DNA of 53,111 nucleotides from contig CAZFER010000043.1 of the NCBI GenBank assembly GCA_964517495.1, forward strand, positions 1 to 53,111, written 5' to 3'. The stretch comes from CAZFER01 sp964517495. Its GTDB lineage: Bacteria; Hinthialibacterota; Hinthialibacteria; Hinthialibacterales; Hinthialibacteraceae. The notes below the pieces were generated by a model, which was not told the DNA's origin, made no database searches, and saw nothing but the letters and a program-made list of their open reading frames with translations. The translations under genes and the position numbers were made by a program. Below are positions 52,851-53,111 of this stretch, piece by piece; positions within the stretch are counted from its first letter, which is position 1; every line of letters starts with the position of its first letter.

Positions 52851-53111
52851 TTTTACAAATTTTCTTTATGTAGGCTTCTCTTCGTATTCCTTTTCTGTTC
52901 AATATGTTGTTTTGTTTCGGGGCGCCCCGGTTTTTAATTCGGGGGGTGCCGTCGATTTATCCTATTCTTGGTTATCTCAGCGCTTTCGCGCTGACGAAGA
53001 TAAATTTAATAGGCCTTTGTTTGTTCTTCGCTAAATGGTCCTCAATGCTCTCACATTGAGGAGGGTATAATCCTTTTTAAACGTATGCACCCGGTAATCT
53101 GAATAACGTTA
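52851..53111. other. Non-coding end with hairpins
   Basis: No gene is supported in the last 261 bases. CGGGGCGCCCCG at 52918-52929 is followed by gttttt, a possible terminator of comB. TTATCT...AGATAA around AGCGC-tttc-GCGCT lies at 52972-53003. CCTCAATG-ctctca-CATTGAGG lies at 53040-53061. Confidence 0.5.

Noticed and set aside
52972..53061. Hairpins near the right end as a possible small RNA
   Set aside because: Two hairpins without a clear promoter or T-run; REP-like or terminator explanations are simpler.

Overview
The window looks like part of a metagenome-assembled genome of an uncultivated Gram-negative heterotroph. The evidence is the type II secretion/pilus-like pseudopilins of the kind with FTLIELLIVVAIIG leaders, Tat-signal oxidoreductase and sulfatase, a ThuA-DUF1080 protein, an SGNH hydrolase, and large secreted Pro/Thr-linker proteins. 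This gene mix is common in the PVC group and in candidate phyla such as Hinthialibacterota, Sumerlaeota, Poribacteria and Lentisphaerota. The sequence alone does not decide which. No rRNA or tRNA gene was recognised. A 100-N gap at 34978-35077 is flanked by the same 55 bases on both sides, so it is probably a scaffolding artefact.

Layout. 0.2-5.2 kb: a GT-C glycosyltransferase and a two-gene STAND-type NTPase/TPR system whose first gene has a -1 frameshift. 5.2-9.6 kb: a YfcE-like phosphoesterase, a dockerin-like secreted protein, and a VapC toxin with a frameshifted antitoxin. 9.6-11.6 kb: a decayed replication module of lambdoid layout, with an initiator-like gene carrying in-gene 22-23 bp iterons next to a dnaB with an in-frame stop. 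12-20 kb: a secreted coiled-coil protein overlapping a TMTC-like TPR glycosyltransferase, trpS, a G-type pseudopilin, a sugar epimerase-oxidoreductase operon and a membrane-anchored methyltransferase. 20-25 kb: a ceramidase-like hydrolase, a RAYT transposase with a REP element inside its coding sequence, a DUF362 protein and an ABC-2-like permease. 25-31 kb: a zinc-ribbon coiled-coil protein, rsmE, mtaB, an AAA/DUF4143 ATPase and a frameshifted Fic gene. 31-34.5 kb: a minus-strand set of SGNH hydrolase, pseudopilin and sulfatase. 35.6-46 kb: four consecutive minor pseudopilin-like genes (H, I, J and K types), three carrying calcium-binding DNDGDG repeats, ending in a 2170-residue K-type protein with a lamin-tail-like domain. 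46-53 kb: another Pro/Thr secreted protein, ThuA-DUF1080, SbcC and ComB.

How the parts may fit together. The H-I-J-K cluster would form the tip of a type II secretion or pilus-like pseudopilus. The two separate G-type pseudopilins would be shaft or accessory subunits, and the many signal-peptide proteins possible cargo. The two GT-C enzymes could modify Thr/Ser in the secreted linkers; this is inference. Sulfatase, epimerase/oxidoreductase, ThuA-DUF1080 and SGNH genes suggest use of complex, probably sulfated, glycans.

Dispersed repeats are frequent: a 121-bp palindromic element with terminal inverted repeats plus fragments, several REP-type GTAGGGG palindromes, and a second CCCCTCCC family. 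Four genes (STAND NTPase, VapB, DnaB, Fic) are each broken by a single change. Two of the breaks lie in homopolymers, so both real decay and assembly error are possible.
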